The translations under genes and the position numbers were made by a program. Positions 25,340-64,000 of a DNA stretch of 64,000 nt are shown in pieces (positions within the stretch are counted from its first letter, which is position 1; every line of letters starts with the position of its first letter). The DNA is taken from the NCBI RefSeq assembly GCF_037975245.1, contig NC_092564.1, positions 14,472,484 through 14,536,483 on the forward strand, written 5' to 3'. The DNA comes from Apostichopus japonicus. Its lineage: Eukaryota; Echinodermata; Holothuroidea; Aspidochirotida; Stichopodidae. The notes under the pieces are model-generated. The model had not been told where the DNA came from. It did no database searches and saw only the letters and a list, made by a program, of their open reading frames with translations.

Positions 25340-25489
25340 CTAGCACACAGCATCTAATTATGTCATCCAACAAATGATATTTCATGGCTATCAACAATCA
25401 CCCTTCAACAATCAACAATCACTTCCTTCAACACATTTCCCTTGCTCCCTACATTTCTCTTCCTTTCCCACATCCCCATCACTTCCAAC

Positions 25490-25595
25490 ATCCCCTCCCT
25501 TTCCCACATCACCCCCTCCCTTTCCCACATCACCCCCTCCCTTTCCCACATCGCCCCCTCCCTTTCCCGCGTCGCCCCCACCCTTTCCCGCGTCC
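25490..25595. repeat. 21-bp minisatellite, five copies
   Basis: The unit is about TCACCCCCTCCCTTTCCCAC. It is pyrimidine-only on the plus strand apart from a few A or G, so it could form triplex structures. The overlapping frames on both strands are compositional. Confidence 0.9.
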
Positions 25596-26463
25596 TCCTT
25601 AACACTCTTAAACTAATTTTGGGCATGCTGTGCCACAGATCTTCCACACTTTCCTTCCAGTCATCAGATTTACTAAACTAATGAATTAGTATTCTACACA
25701 ATCCTACAAATTAAAGTATTTCTTTTTCTCCAACAAGAGGCACAATTCCTGTAATTGATAAATAAGTACATTAGAACTAAACTCACTTATGCCCAAATTA
25801 ATTGTATCCGACAGAATCAGTGCTGGGCAAATATTGTGGCACTATAAACGCATCACGCTGGCAAATCCTGTTGTGTTCATGCCTCCTGGCACATTAGGAG
25901 ACATTTCGCCACAACCACAATCCAGCTGCACTTGATGCCCACAACATTTTCACACATTTATGGAAACAGAGAATAAAAGTATCTCTTATCCACTTGTCAA
26001 TAACAAATCACCAAATTTTGGCCAGCTATCTATTTGTCTCTATTTTGAACCTTGTAACTGAAATTTCAGACTGAGGCCATCAGGGCAATGTGAAGTACTG
26101 TGAGAACTTCCTGTCTATCTAATCCCTGTCCATATAACTACCCACAGTAGGAGGGTGTTAAGTTAATGGTTCATCTATATTTCATGACCAATCCTCTCCA
26201 AACTTGCCACGTTCCAGGTTATCTGGACGGAAATATTTCAACTAAAGTTACTTCCACCATGCAGAGAGAGGGTTAAAGTTTTGGCATTAATCACCAGTCA
26301 CCTTCAGGTGATGCTTCCACTTCAGTGGAGATATAAAAAAAATAAAAAACAGAACAAGAAAATACATATATATGTTATACAGAATATATTTCGGGCAATC
26401 ACACATTTCATGTACACAATGTCTCCACTCTTCAATTCACAGCTCTTTGTATTCAGAGAAGGA

Positions 26464-26709
26464 AATCCCCCCCCCCCCCCCCCAAAGCTAATGTTTTTTT
26501 GCTCTCCCTGAGAAAGTGACAGCATCCAAAAATGAGGAGCATCTGCAAGAGATAAAATTGCTATAAACTTCACAGTATCTTTCAATTTATTGTCAATCTC
26601 CTTTTTTTTTTCTTTTACTGCCTTCACAGCTGTATAAACACATAGATGTTAATATCCATGATATCCCACTAAACACATGTGGACGTACACATACATACAT
26701 ATAGCTATA

Positions 26710-26744
<35 letters not shown>

Positions 26745-26776
26745 ATATACAGGTATATATATATATAAACATATAC

Positions 26777-26814
<38 letters not shown>

Positions 26815-26820
26815 CATCTT
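26464..26820. repeat. Poly-C run and (TA)n microsatellites
   Basis: A run of about 20 C lies at 26464-26483. (TA)n tracts lie at about 26711-26812, interrupted by two copies of AAACATATACAGGTATATAT. Confidence 0.9.
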
Positions 26821-29430
26821 CGTGTATAAATCCCACTGAAGACTTTCAAAAAGCAATGAACCTGTTGGGTTACTATGGTAAACGTCAATCAAGTCCCTTG
26901 GTCATTGACATTCGATATGGCAGTTACATTAAAACAGCAAGCAATCAGCAAGCATTCACACCTTCATGCGGGCCGCAACATGGCTAATTTCGGCTTGATT
27001 GATGACTTTTTGAGACACTGATACCAAAAGTGGGATTTGACAAATTCATACTGTCAGCAGCATATCCTTAAAAAAGATATTAACTGAATCTTGACACCAG
27101 AAAACGGGCAGATGGTAACCAAAGAAATCATAACATGACATGACGAAAGAGAGTCAACATGGAACGTCCGCTAATGAGAGTATAATGTGTTACCGGATAC
27201 AAGTGTACACATGATATGTCAGTAGATTAACGTACAGTAGATAGCACTCGAGTGTCTGATGTTAACTCTGTATCGTTCATAAAAGTTACAGTACCTCTCT
27301 GCAGACAGCAAACTGAATATTGTGAATAAAAAACAAGAATTAGGACAACCGTCAGTTTCTGATATTGGACAGTGGTTAGGGGACTCAGTACTTGTGCACA
27401 CATTTTAATGGGTTTTCTCACCGTATGTATCAGACTGTATCGGAGGTCCTTACCAGCTGATTCAGTACTCTACCAAAGAGAGCACATTGACCTTAAAAGT
27501 ATTTGACATATAATCATTCCACTCAAATGTAACAACATCAGCTTTGTTAAGCTGGAAAAGAAAAAGCTGGAAAGAAAAATAGCAACTTTCTGAGAAGTAA
27601 GTTTGAAGTTGCAATCATACTGTAAGTCTGCGAGAAGCTCTAATCTACAAAGTCAAGATGCTGTTCTGGGTATCATCAATGTGCAGTGCTCCACTTCTTA
27701 CCCAGAATCACTCATGGTACTGGTGAAATTTTTTATACAAAACGTGTACTTGTTTCATTTGATCCCCAACCCCCCTCCCCCACCCCACCCCAAACAAAAG
27801 GTTGCTATATGGTAGATATTAATACCGTTACATGTAACAGTGATAAGCAGTCCCAGTAGGGTAGATCTGCTATGAACTACAGCGACTTTTCCAATATTTC
27901 AGACATCTCTTGAGACACCGCCCTTGCAACAAAGGGAGCGTCATCGAGTATAGGTTTTGTTTAAGGCATATTTGATAGTGAGAGAATAAGATACCACGCA
28001 AATAAAATCACATGGCTTGTACATTGCCAATAATCATGATTGTAATCAGGTTGAACCCATACGCGTCTGACACATATCCTACAATACTTGGTGATCATGG
28101 CTCCCTGATGTCTACTTTAATAAGACTTCCATCAAGGCGTATTATTCTAAGGAGGTAGTCTTGGGCGATTTGTCATTACATCTGTTTGTTTACCAATCAG
28201 CCTAAAGTACTTTCAAACTCGAATGGTATTTTCGACTAAAGGGTATACCGCAAAGCATGACACGATGATAACCATAAAGAAAAAGAACAAAGTCACAGTA
28301 TTTGTAACAAGTGATACGCAGGGCAAATTTTGTCAAATATTACATTTTTTTTCCACAAATTTCTTTCCAATATATTTGATACTGATCCAATGTTATCACC
28401 AGTTTGAACAAATTGAGTTCATATAGCCTTTCGCTCTCCTTTGAAAGCTGCCACAAGGATAAATGCTTGAGACAATTCATATACACTGCAACCTCTTAAA
28501 TCATGATGCTATTCCCAAAGACTAAAAATGAAGTATACATATGGTTGGGTATTATAATAATAGACTGGAATCTAATTTAGTTTAAGATAATTTTCGATTT
28601 TTCGTCTGGAATTTGTATCACAAACACACACACAAAAAATTATTCTGACAATTGACACTTAGTGTACAATAAACCTTGACGAGTCCCTTTCAAACTGTCA
28701 TCTAGAGAAGACACGGAAAAAAATGAAAGAATAAAATCCTACAAACGGCATTGTTAGAGAGCAAACTTCAGCCTTGAATTTCTTTTACGATGTCCTCCCT
28801 CCAGCTCATTTCGTTTAATTTTAAAATTTTAATCTTTAAATTTGATAGCCTGCATCATATCCTAAGTTTGAAGTTTGGAAAAGCTTCTTAAATCTACATA
28901 TTATGGCCAGAGGTATTACCTTTCTAACACAGCCAGACTTTGAGAATTTTTTTTTCCATATTTTTATCAATTCTGTGAATGGAGAAATAAATAAATAAAA
29001 CAAAAACGGGTCTGTACATTATATTCTCCCTTTTTCGCGAGGAACAGAGACAATTCAAATTAGGTTTACGCCCATCTCGAAGTCTACTTCATGTTTTGCT
29101 GCCGAGAATTTAGTGCATCTCAACAGACAGGAGGAGGAGAAGATGAAACTATGTTAATCAATCAATCATGTGTCACAGGTTTAGTTTAGACATATCATCA
29201 GGACTGGCAGATTGGCTGTTTTTAGTTTAAAATCCAATTAATAAGTTCTTACACAATCAAGGGGTGCAGTGAGTTGGGTTCGCTGAGGATGTTTCATGAT
29301 ACATTGATGTACGAGGGAGGTTTATATTATGCAGGCTAGCAGTATCAGGTGCCATTTGAGGTCTTTCGGAGGACGAAACATTTCATTATCGACATCTAAG
29401 AATCATTGACGACAAATGCAGACTTGTCTG
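26821..29430. other. AT-rich non-coding interval
   Basis: No exon, repeat array or element was recognised. Confidence 0.4.
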
Positions 29431-31262
29431 TACATTACACAGAGTATCTATATGAAAAAGAGTATCTCTAAGAATTCAAAGAGTATCTACAATACAAAGA
29501 GTATCTCTAAGAGTTCATAGAGTATCTACAATACAAAGAGTATCTCTGCAAATTCATAGAGTATCTACAATACAAAGAGTATCTCTAAGAGTTCAAAGAG
29601 TATCAACAATACAAAGAGTATCTTTGAGAATTCATAGAGTATCTACTATATAAAGAGTTACTCTGCGAATTCATAGAGTATCAACAATACAAAGAGTTAC
29701 TCTGCAAATTCATAGAGTATCTACAATACAAAGAGTCATTCTGAGAATTCATAGAGTATCTACATTACAAAGGGTATCTCTACAAATTCATAGAGTATCT
29801 ACAATGCAAAGAGTCACTCTGCGAATTCATAGAGTATCTACAATACAAAGAGTTACTTTGTGAATTCATAGAGTATCTACAATACAAAGAGTCACTCTGT
29901 GAATTCATAGAGTATCTACAATACAAAGAGTTACTTTGTGAATTCATAGAGTATCTACAATACAAAGAGTCACTCTGCAAATTCATCGAGTATCTACTAT
30001 ATAAAGAGTTACTCTGCAAATTCAGAGAGAATCTACAATACAAAGAGTTACTCTGCAAATTCATAGAGTATCTACAATGCAAAGAGTCACTCTGCAAATT
30101 CATAGAGTATCTACTATATAAAGAGTTACTCTGCAAATTCATAGAGTATCTACACTTCAAAGAATCACTATGAGAATTCATACAGTACCTACAATACAAA
30201 GAGTCACTCTGCAAATTCATAGAGTATCTACAATACAAAGAGTATCTCTAAGAGTTCAAAGAGTATCTACAATACAAAGAGTATCTCTGCAAATTCATAG
30301 AGTATCTACAATACAAAGAGTATCTCTAAGAGTTCAAAGAGTATCAACAATACAAAGAGTATCTTTGAGAATTCATAGAGTATCTACTATATAAAGAGTT
30401 ACTCTGCGAATTCATAGAGTATCAACAATACAAAGAGTTACTCTGCAAATTCATAGAGTATCTACAATACAAAGAGTCATTCTGAGAATTCATAGAGTAT
30501 CTACATTACAAAGGGTATCTCTACAAATTCATAGAGTATCTACAATACAAAGAGTCACTCTGCGAATTCATAGAGTATCTACAATACAAAGAGTTACTTT
30601 GTGAATTCAGAGAGTATCTACAATACAAAGAGTCACTCTGCGAATTCATAGAGTATCTACAATACAAAGAGTTACTTTGTGAATTCATAGAGTATCTACA
30701 ATACAAAGAGTCACTCTGCAAATTCATAGAGTATCTACTATATAAAGAGTTACTCTGCAAATTCAGAGAGAATCTACAATACAAAGAGTTACTCTGCAAA
30801 TTCATAGAGTATCTACAATGCAAAGAGTCACTCTGCAAATTCATAGAGTATCTACTATATAAAGAGTTACTCTGCAAATTCATAGAGTATCTACACTTCA
30901 AAGAATCACTATGAGAATTCATACAGTACCTACAATACAAAGAGTCACTCTGCAAATTCGTAGAGTATCTACTATATAAAGAGGTACTCTGCAAATTCAG
31001 AGAGAATCTACAATACAAAGAGTTACTCTGCAAATTCATAGAGTATCTACAATACAAAGAGTCACTCTGCAAATTCATAGAGTATCTACTATATAAAGAG
31101 TTACTCTGCAAATTCAGAGAGAATCTAGTCTTCAAAGAATCACTCTGAGAATTCATACAGTACCTACAATACAAAGAGTCACTCTGCAAATTCATAGAGT
31201 ATCTACAATACAAAGAGTATCTCTATGATTTCATAGAGTATCTACAATACAAAGAGCATTTT
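29431..31262. repeat. 39-bp satellite-like array with 741-bp higher-order unit
   Basis: About 47 tandem copies of a 39-bp unit (AATACAAAGAGTCACTCTGC, then a GAATTCATAGAGTATCTAC half). The two halves are themselves related through AGAGTAtCT. Variant monomers recur in the same order 741 bp apart (for example TCTTTGAGAATTCATAGAGT at 29621 and 30362), which equals 19 monomers. Because 39 is a multiple of three, minus-strand frames of 152 and 230 codons with a 13-residue repeat (CRYSMNLQSDSLY) stay open. Confidence 0.96.
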
Positions 31263-31361
31263 TAATCATATGAGAATTCTTAAGTCGGGTCTCAGATGAG
31301 ATTCTTGAAAATGGAACCCTAAAAGGCAAAGAATTAATAGACATAAATATTTTTTCAATGC

Positions 31362-31446
31362 CAATGAGTTGGGAAATCTACAACAGTGAATAAACTTCCT
31401 CTACCAGCATTTGAATCTACCCCTCTGAATGCAGATGCCCACACCT
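31362..31446 (-). mobile_element. Decayed SINE, family 1
   Basis: GAGTTGGGAAATCTACAACAG and GTGAATAAACTTCC match the 3' body of the 16.5-kb SINE. The tRNA-like head (CATTTGAATCTACC, CCCACACCTA) is badly decayed. Confidence 0.7.
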
Positions 31447-32742
31447 ACAGAACAGGAACTGAAATGTTACATACAGTGATTCCAAACTAGAAAAAGGAAG
31501 ATAATGATTTTGCCATAGACCTAGCTGCTCACCCAACAATACTCAGTCCTGTCTTTGTGACACATTTGCTGACCAACCCAACAACAATTTTGTTATATAT
31601 ATACGTTATATAGCAGCATTTGAAAATGGCGATGGGTCAACAATTTCTAGAACAGTGAAGAACTTTCCTGTGATTTTAATCAATCTTCCCTCTCCCCCTC
31701 CACCCCCCCCCTCCATCCCCATGCAGTGGATGTTTGACATATAGCCATCTGTCAAACCGTTGTAACTTTGTAGCCAAAGTTCTGTAGATTACTCATTTTT
31801 CTATTTTTTTAGGTACCATGTGCAGGATGAATTGGAGTTTCTCCAGCCACTGACAAACCATGTTGATATCATTTCTCTCAGGAGAAGTCGCTTGAGGGGT
31901 TTATCACTGTTTATTAGTGTCAAAAACCTATGGTTTGTAGATTTTATATTTTTCTTTGCTCTTTAATGACCATATTTGGCAGCAGATATGAACTTATTAT
32001 TCTTCTTGCACCACTAAAATATGTGGCTAGAAGGAAATATACTGAAAATGGTGAAAAATATTAGTTTTGTCACAATGCATTGTTTTGTAACATCTTATTT
32101 GATGCAGTACTTTAATGTGCACAAAACAAAATGTCTGTGTATGTGTTTTGCACGAGTACCTAACCATTCCCACGTAATAACTTGTGCTATTCGAAGACGT
32201 GATAAAAACAGAGATAAATTCTCTTTAGGTTTGGCTCACAAATAAACATAGTCTGAAAAAAGGAATTCACATGTGCATTGGACGATACTGTATAAGTGAA
32301 ATTTATATCCCATATGGGACAAACATTGTAACACGCAACAGCGAATAAAATCAAACTTAATCTGTCTTTATAACCATGACCCTAAAAATGTCAAATGACA
32401 TTATGAAATCATTCACAAAACAAATGGACAAGAAAAAATCAACATTCGAACCAATGAAGCAGATGTGTGGATTGAAGGCATAACTGCTGTCACAATGTAC
32501 AGTAGGTGAGTGTCTCTTGAAATACCCACAAAGAACAGATATCTAAACAAGAGGTTTATCACCTCAGAAACATGACTTTGGCAGTAGAAATGTTTCATTG
32601 GTCTTCATTGCTGTATTCTGTACATGCGACTGTTGGTCTAGTGGCCTGTAGATAGGGCCATTAAGACGCCACACATTGGCTCATTTGCAAGCAGGTCCAT
32701 AATGATCATAGGTGGATGTGGGGGTGGGTATGGGGGGGAGTA

Positions 32743-32920
32743 CTAATTTAGAATCCGTACCAATCGACCCTACTTCCTAAACCCTAACCATATTCCCTAC
32801 TTCCTAACCCTAATTCCTAACCCCTAACCCTACTCCTTAACCCTACTTTCTAACCCCTAACCTTATTCTGCCGATTTGAAGTAAGCTTTCCCATTCATAT
32901 GGTACGGATTCTAAAGTTAG
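32743..32920. repeat. Inverted-repeat element with CCCTAA-like core
   Basis: CTAATTTAGAATCCGTACCA at 32743-32762 is inverted at about 32899-32920 (TGGTACGGATTCTAAAGTTAG). Between them lie degenerate repeats of CCTAACCCTA, CCTACTTCCTAA and CCCCTAACC. Both outer flanks are G-rich (GGGGGGGAG and GGGGGGGGGAG). Confidence 0.8.
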
Positions 32921-33794
32921 GCCGGGGGGGGGAGAAGGGTGGAGGGGAGGTCAATCTTATATCAAGACTAGACTCATTTTTCAAAACTTGCCTGAGCAGG
33001 TTCCTGTTTGAGTGTTACTCACCATAACTGTCCATAAAATACTAATATATTTCCCAGCATATCTCTCTCTCTCATTCTCTGACCAGGTTTTTTTTCTTTA
33101 ATAAACTCAAGTTAATCTGATGAACACCATTTTATCACCACGGTGAAGCTGTATTGCATCAGTTGTTACAAAACAAAAACAAAAGAAATGCATTTCTTAA
33201 TGCAGAGATGAGCATTTAAAGGATGTGGTACAAATTGTACATTAAATATAGTCCGTTGCTACAAGATGAGTTCATGAAACTCTCAAAAAGAACGATTATA
33301 ACGATGACACTGTTTATTATACCAAAAATATAGGTTGAAATGGTAGGCTAGGCTTGAAATGTATAGCCTAACATGCTTGATACCACAGATGTGGCAAAAG
33401 TTTTAAAAAAATGAGGCCTGTGAAATATGTCAACGAATGGAAATGTTTTATGATCCATTACAATTTTATTATACTCTCGCTCAATTTAAGGAACCAATAT
33501 AAATTTTGTCGGTTCAAGTTTGACAAAACACAGATTGTCAGCATCTAACTGTCCCATTTGCTCAATAAATATGCCAAACTTGTATGTAGTCAAATTCATT
33601 CATCCATGAAGTGCAAAATATGAGAAACTTTTGTCCAAACAATCAATTATGGTGTCTGGTAAGAATGAAAGGCGTAAGAAGTAGAACTAAAATAAAAATC
33701 ATAAGTAATATTTTGAAGAAAAGAAGAAGAAGAGAGACACAAACTAAGTCTATGAATAACATGAATTTAGATTAGATTATTAATTACTACTCAC
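32921..33794. other. Non-coding interval downstream of the last located ILF2 exon
   Basis: Presumed ILF2 intron. No polyadenylation signal or terminal exon is convincing. Confidence 0.45.
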
Positions 33795-55291
<21,497 letters not shown>

Positions 55292-55301
55292 ACTCTTTGG
55301 T

Positions 55302-58300
55302 CTGTGAAACAAGAATGAACAACTTCTGTTACGGTATTGTTTGCATGCAGCTGAACCCAAAGAAAATAACTCAGAGTTGCTATTTCGGATATATGTCAGA
55401 ATCATTAGATTTATGTCAGGAAAATATACGATATATACTATAATGACTCAAATCGTTCTCAAAAGCATTTATGAAGCAGCCTAGGCCCTAATATGTCTAA
55501 TGGTTTGCAACTCCAGCAAAAATGCTGTTAGGAAGGGGCAGGGCATTTTATATAGTATAAATGCATGTCTTTCATTGCATGAATTAATGCTCAAACCAAT
55601 CTTGTTGCCAGATTGAAAAAACTACTATAACTATGCCTCGTTCAATGAAATTTGTACTGTTGTAGTTATTTAAATCTGATTACTTATTTTAAGTTTGTTC
55701 TGAATTAATCTAAATTATTTTACTTTGTACTGAAGTGACAGCTTCCTGCATTTGTCAATGTGTGTATCATCATCTGGCAATCGAAATTTCGCATAACTAC
55801 TTCTTGGTGGAAACCAGACATAGTACTTAATTCTAGCCAAGTCCTAAACTGTGCTGATCACTTAAGGGCTGATACACGTTGATTTAACTACTACTAGGCT
55901 AGCCTAGTCATTGTCTAGCAGTAGCAGGCTACTATTACTAAACCCAGAAATAAGTTAGGCTAGTCAGTAGTAGGCTAGTACCATTACTACTGTCTGTAGT
56001 ACTACTGCTAGTAGTGATACCAGGCTAAAATCTTTGTACAACCGTAGCTAGCAAAAACACGTTGTTTGTATCAGCGTCGGAATTTAGCTTCTCCGAGTGA
56101 AAAATAACTCGCCTCATGTTTACTGGGTCTTTTGTCTTTAACGGCAGCTGATTATTTCAGTTTGTAGTGGCCTTGTGGCGAACTTCTGATGTTAGATCCA
56201 ATTTCTTGTTATAGATACAGTACACAGTGTAACGTTTTTAGTGTTGTTTTGTTTTGGAGCACATGAGATCAGTCCGTTTGTTCAGTGTTAAGTATTGAGT
56301 GTTTCAACCTCTTAGACCACGCCCATGTTTCAACCAAGCCGATGACGAAACTACGTCCCTCCTGCAGTGAGTTCACCCGTAGCTTACAGGCAGTATGAAG
56401 TTACGTTATTTAACGAACAGGAAGGGTACGGGAGATATCAGGTCAAGTTCCCTGTTAAACTTGTTTGACGCCTCTCGTCTCAAAAGTGTATTTAGAAAAA
56501 GAACACTATCGCCGGACTGTCTTCCCGCTTTGAAATTGTCTTTTCCCTGTGGCTTTCAGTAAATCTTTAAGTGTGCTTCATAGAAATAAAAAGATTACGC
56601 CTAAATCTTTCCGTTAATATCATCCAATTATGCTATATTTGACGTATGAGGCAGTCTAGGCGTGATCAGAATAAATGCTCTTGCAAAGAACTTTTATTAT
56701 ACAGCCGACGACGGTGAGACAGAAAATCTCCACATGCGATGACGAAACCGTCATTTGAATCTATTGGTAGTGACTTTTATAAATCTCTCTTGCCTTCACC
56801 GGCGTTCAGTCTTGATATACAATACACTCGTTCGATACTGGCAGAGCCCGTATGTCTATATACGGCTCTGAATACTCAGGCTGGTGTAAACCTGCGCTCT
56901 CTTTTTTTCCGCAGCTGATCTACAATCTATAGGCAAGAACATGGCGGGCAGAATATGCCATGCAATTTTATATATGTATTAGATTCATATGCAGGCCGTA
57001 TGCATGCTTCCACCCGCCCTATCCAACCAGTGTAGGCAGGAACCAGTCTTCATGATCCATACACATGAAGAACTTCCAGAAACTGCACTAGAGACGATCG
57101 GTAGTGCCGAATTAATTCTGATCAGAAGCAATCTTATTGAATGTGAACTTCAAATCCTTTTGTCCAACGTGTGCAGGCGTTAGTGAGAGATGTATCTGGA
57201 TTCGTTACTGAACTTACTATACTCAGACATGCAACTTGATTCGCAGTAGCTATGGCCTTTCGATGACTCTTTTATGGTTACCATATTTCCAGATTAGGAC
57301 CAACCGGTGCACACTATTTCCTCCCTCATCCCCACTCATCCCGTCTCATTCATTTCGATCAACCCCTTCGCTTCCCTTCCCAACCGTTACGTCAAGTTGA
57401 GCATACAGTGCAATCTGATGTACTCCAATTAATGTTCCCGTGCTAAGACTCGTGCAGTCTGCCGAAGCAATTAGTGTCCTTCCTAGTGTACTTTTCGGAG
57501 GGTCTATTAAATATATGTTGAAAATATCATGATGGTAGCATAAATGTACTCATGGTACTTTCTTTTATTAGGTCCTTAATTAAGCAGCGATTTTGTTGCT
57601 GTTCCATGCAATGGTAAGGCTTAGGCCTACACAGTGTTTCTTTAAATTTCTATTTGTGGGCGTGGTAAAGATGCAGTCAGTCAAGAGTTGAAACCCATAG
57701 GTTTTAGTCACAGCGCCTTGGCGTTGAAACTCAATGATATGTGACCAATTACCATTTTAAAAAATATGCTAATGTAGCCATCATTATGGAAAGCGAAACT
57801 CCTTTCAAATATGCTAGATGACGTTCCTGAGGACTAACTCCCCGACATTTTATTAACTGCCTTTGTGACATTTCACACAATTGACACTTTCAAAAAGGAA
57901 TTCTAAAAATGCTACAACGTACGCGATACGATAGGAGATATGCAAATATACTATGAGGAAGTTACTGTAGACAGTAGCGAGTCGTCTGCTACGCGGGCCA
58001 TATTACTGCAGAAATAAGAAAGAGACACTCCCGTACACAACAACAACAAAATAAGCCAAAGAGGTATAGTGATATCAATCCAATTCATTGCGTGTTTTCA
58101 TGAAGTTTGCTACATAATTCAACACTATTCTTGCAAATCTTTTGAAAGTTCAATAAGCGTAAACTCCTCCTCAATCCGCTTCCCCAAAGATACTGTAAAT
58201 ATGCATTAATATTTTCCCATGATTCCATTTTGTTGTTTCAATTTCCATCTTCAATTCACTAAGACAGTTGTTCAAACTTATTTTATGTTTCTCCTTATCG

Positions 58301-58339
58301 TCAAATCAATATTATTTACAATAATTTACACTTCTTGAC
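55302..58339. other. Intergenic/5' UTR interval between the unrecognised gene and ILF2
   Basis: No exon is certain here. It should contain the ILF2 promoter and a non-coding first exon on the minus strand, because the start-codon exon has a splice acceptor. Donor-like sites are seen at about 56387 (CTGCCT/GTAAGC) and 57213 (TATA/GTAAGT). The part from about 56.1 to 56.95 kb is visibly richer in CpG than the surroundings. A 64-codon plus-strand frame at 56989-57183 has no recognisable similarity. Confidence 0.5.
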
Positions 58340-63529
<5,190 letters not shown>

Positions 63530-64000
63530 CTTGCAAAGGAATTGGTCGTATTAAGTGTCAAATGCACATAGGATTTTTTTCCCGGAGGTTTTGAGGTAAA
63601 GTATTGATCTGGTTTTACCACACCCAATCCGCCAGATCAGGTCCACACGTCCCAATCCCACCCTAACGAAGTTCGTGTCACATCCCCCTCCCCGTGTTTC
63701 CTCCGTTGCCGTCCACCAGATATGTCGGACATTTAAAAGAGGGAAGGAAATTGTGCTAGAGAACAGCGTCGAGATGCCGTATCAGCGAAGCGGAAGTCAT
63801 TAATGATATAAAGAGTTCCCATAATGGTATACTCTGCAGAGTCTAGATGAGACTGAGATCTATCTATAAGGTTTCATGACCCGTGTTTATAAATCTAATG
63901 CAACATGAGGCAGATCTTTGCCCAGCGTTGGTTGGAAAATTACGTATTACCAGTGTGGGGTCAAATGTTTGACCAACCTTTGTCTTAGAGTGCCACGTAA

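Noticed and set aside
29431-31262. CRISPR array
   Set aside because: The units are contiguous 39-bp tandem monomers without unique spacers, and the DNA is clearly from an animal nucleus.
31800-31900. Minus-strand terminal-exon-like stretch (NDINMVCQWLEKLQFILHMV, and in another frame MISTWFVSGW) as the ILF2 C-terminus
   Set aside because: The STW match is followed by nothing like the family sequence, the acceptors are weak, and the frame containing STW does not fit the phase of the previous exon at its best donor.

Overview
The window is AT-rich animal nuclear DNA: small GT-AG exons (45-190 bp) lie in introns of 0.5-4 kb, surrounded by minisatellites, SINEs and short terminal-inverted-repeat elements. 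The long reading frames are mostly shadows of tandem repeats. The ILF2 protein and the repeat types suggest a marine invertebrate deuterostome, perhaps an echinoderm. That placement is inference.

Two genes can be supported, both on the minus strand. The first is ILF2 (NF45), a DZF-domain partner of ILF3/NF90-type dsRNA-binding proteins. Eleven coding exons run from the start codon at 55291 down to 33795. All eleven join in phase and give 336 complete codons. The last part, about 50 residues in vertebrates and including an acidic tail, was not found, so the final intron probably runs past the left edge. The second gene lies immediately upstream on the same strand (exons between 63529 and 58340). 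It encodes an unrecognised protein with a charged helical N-terminal half, an Asp/Glu run and a basic Ser/Pro-rich C-terminus that ends in a stop at 58340. Its 5' start and one internal junction are unresolved. The interval 55302-58339 separates the two genes and should hold the ILF2 promoter and a 5' UTR exon.

Layout: 1-33.8 kb carries no exon I can support. It holds three TIR elements (a TTAA-flanked element at 3.45 kb, a hAT-type element at 4.63 kb with an 8-bp target duplication, a TTAA-flanked element at 6.24 kb), tRNA-derived SINEs (16.5, 19.3, 24.3 and 31.4 kb), several minisatellites, and a 1.8-kb array of a 39-bp unit at 29.4-31.3 kb with a 741-bp higher-order period. From 33.8 to 55.3 kb are the ILF2 exons. 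Their introns hold a 25-bp array (34.1-35.6 kb), a 47-bp array (36.8-37.45 kb), a TTAA-flanked element (42.1 kb), tandem SINE-like units (46.8-47.1 kb), a complex array (47.6-48.7 kb) and a 67-bp array (49.1-49.5 kb). From 58.3 to 64 kb is the second gene, with a 38-bp minisatellite and a long (TA)n tract in its introns.

No CRISPR, operon, rRNA, phage or bacterial feature is present. The interest lies in the ILF2 gene structure, the uncharacterised neighbour and the repeat structures.
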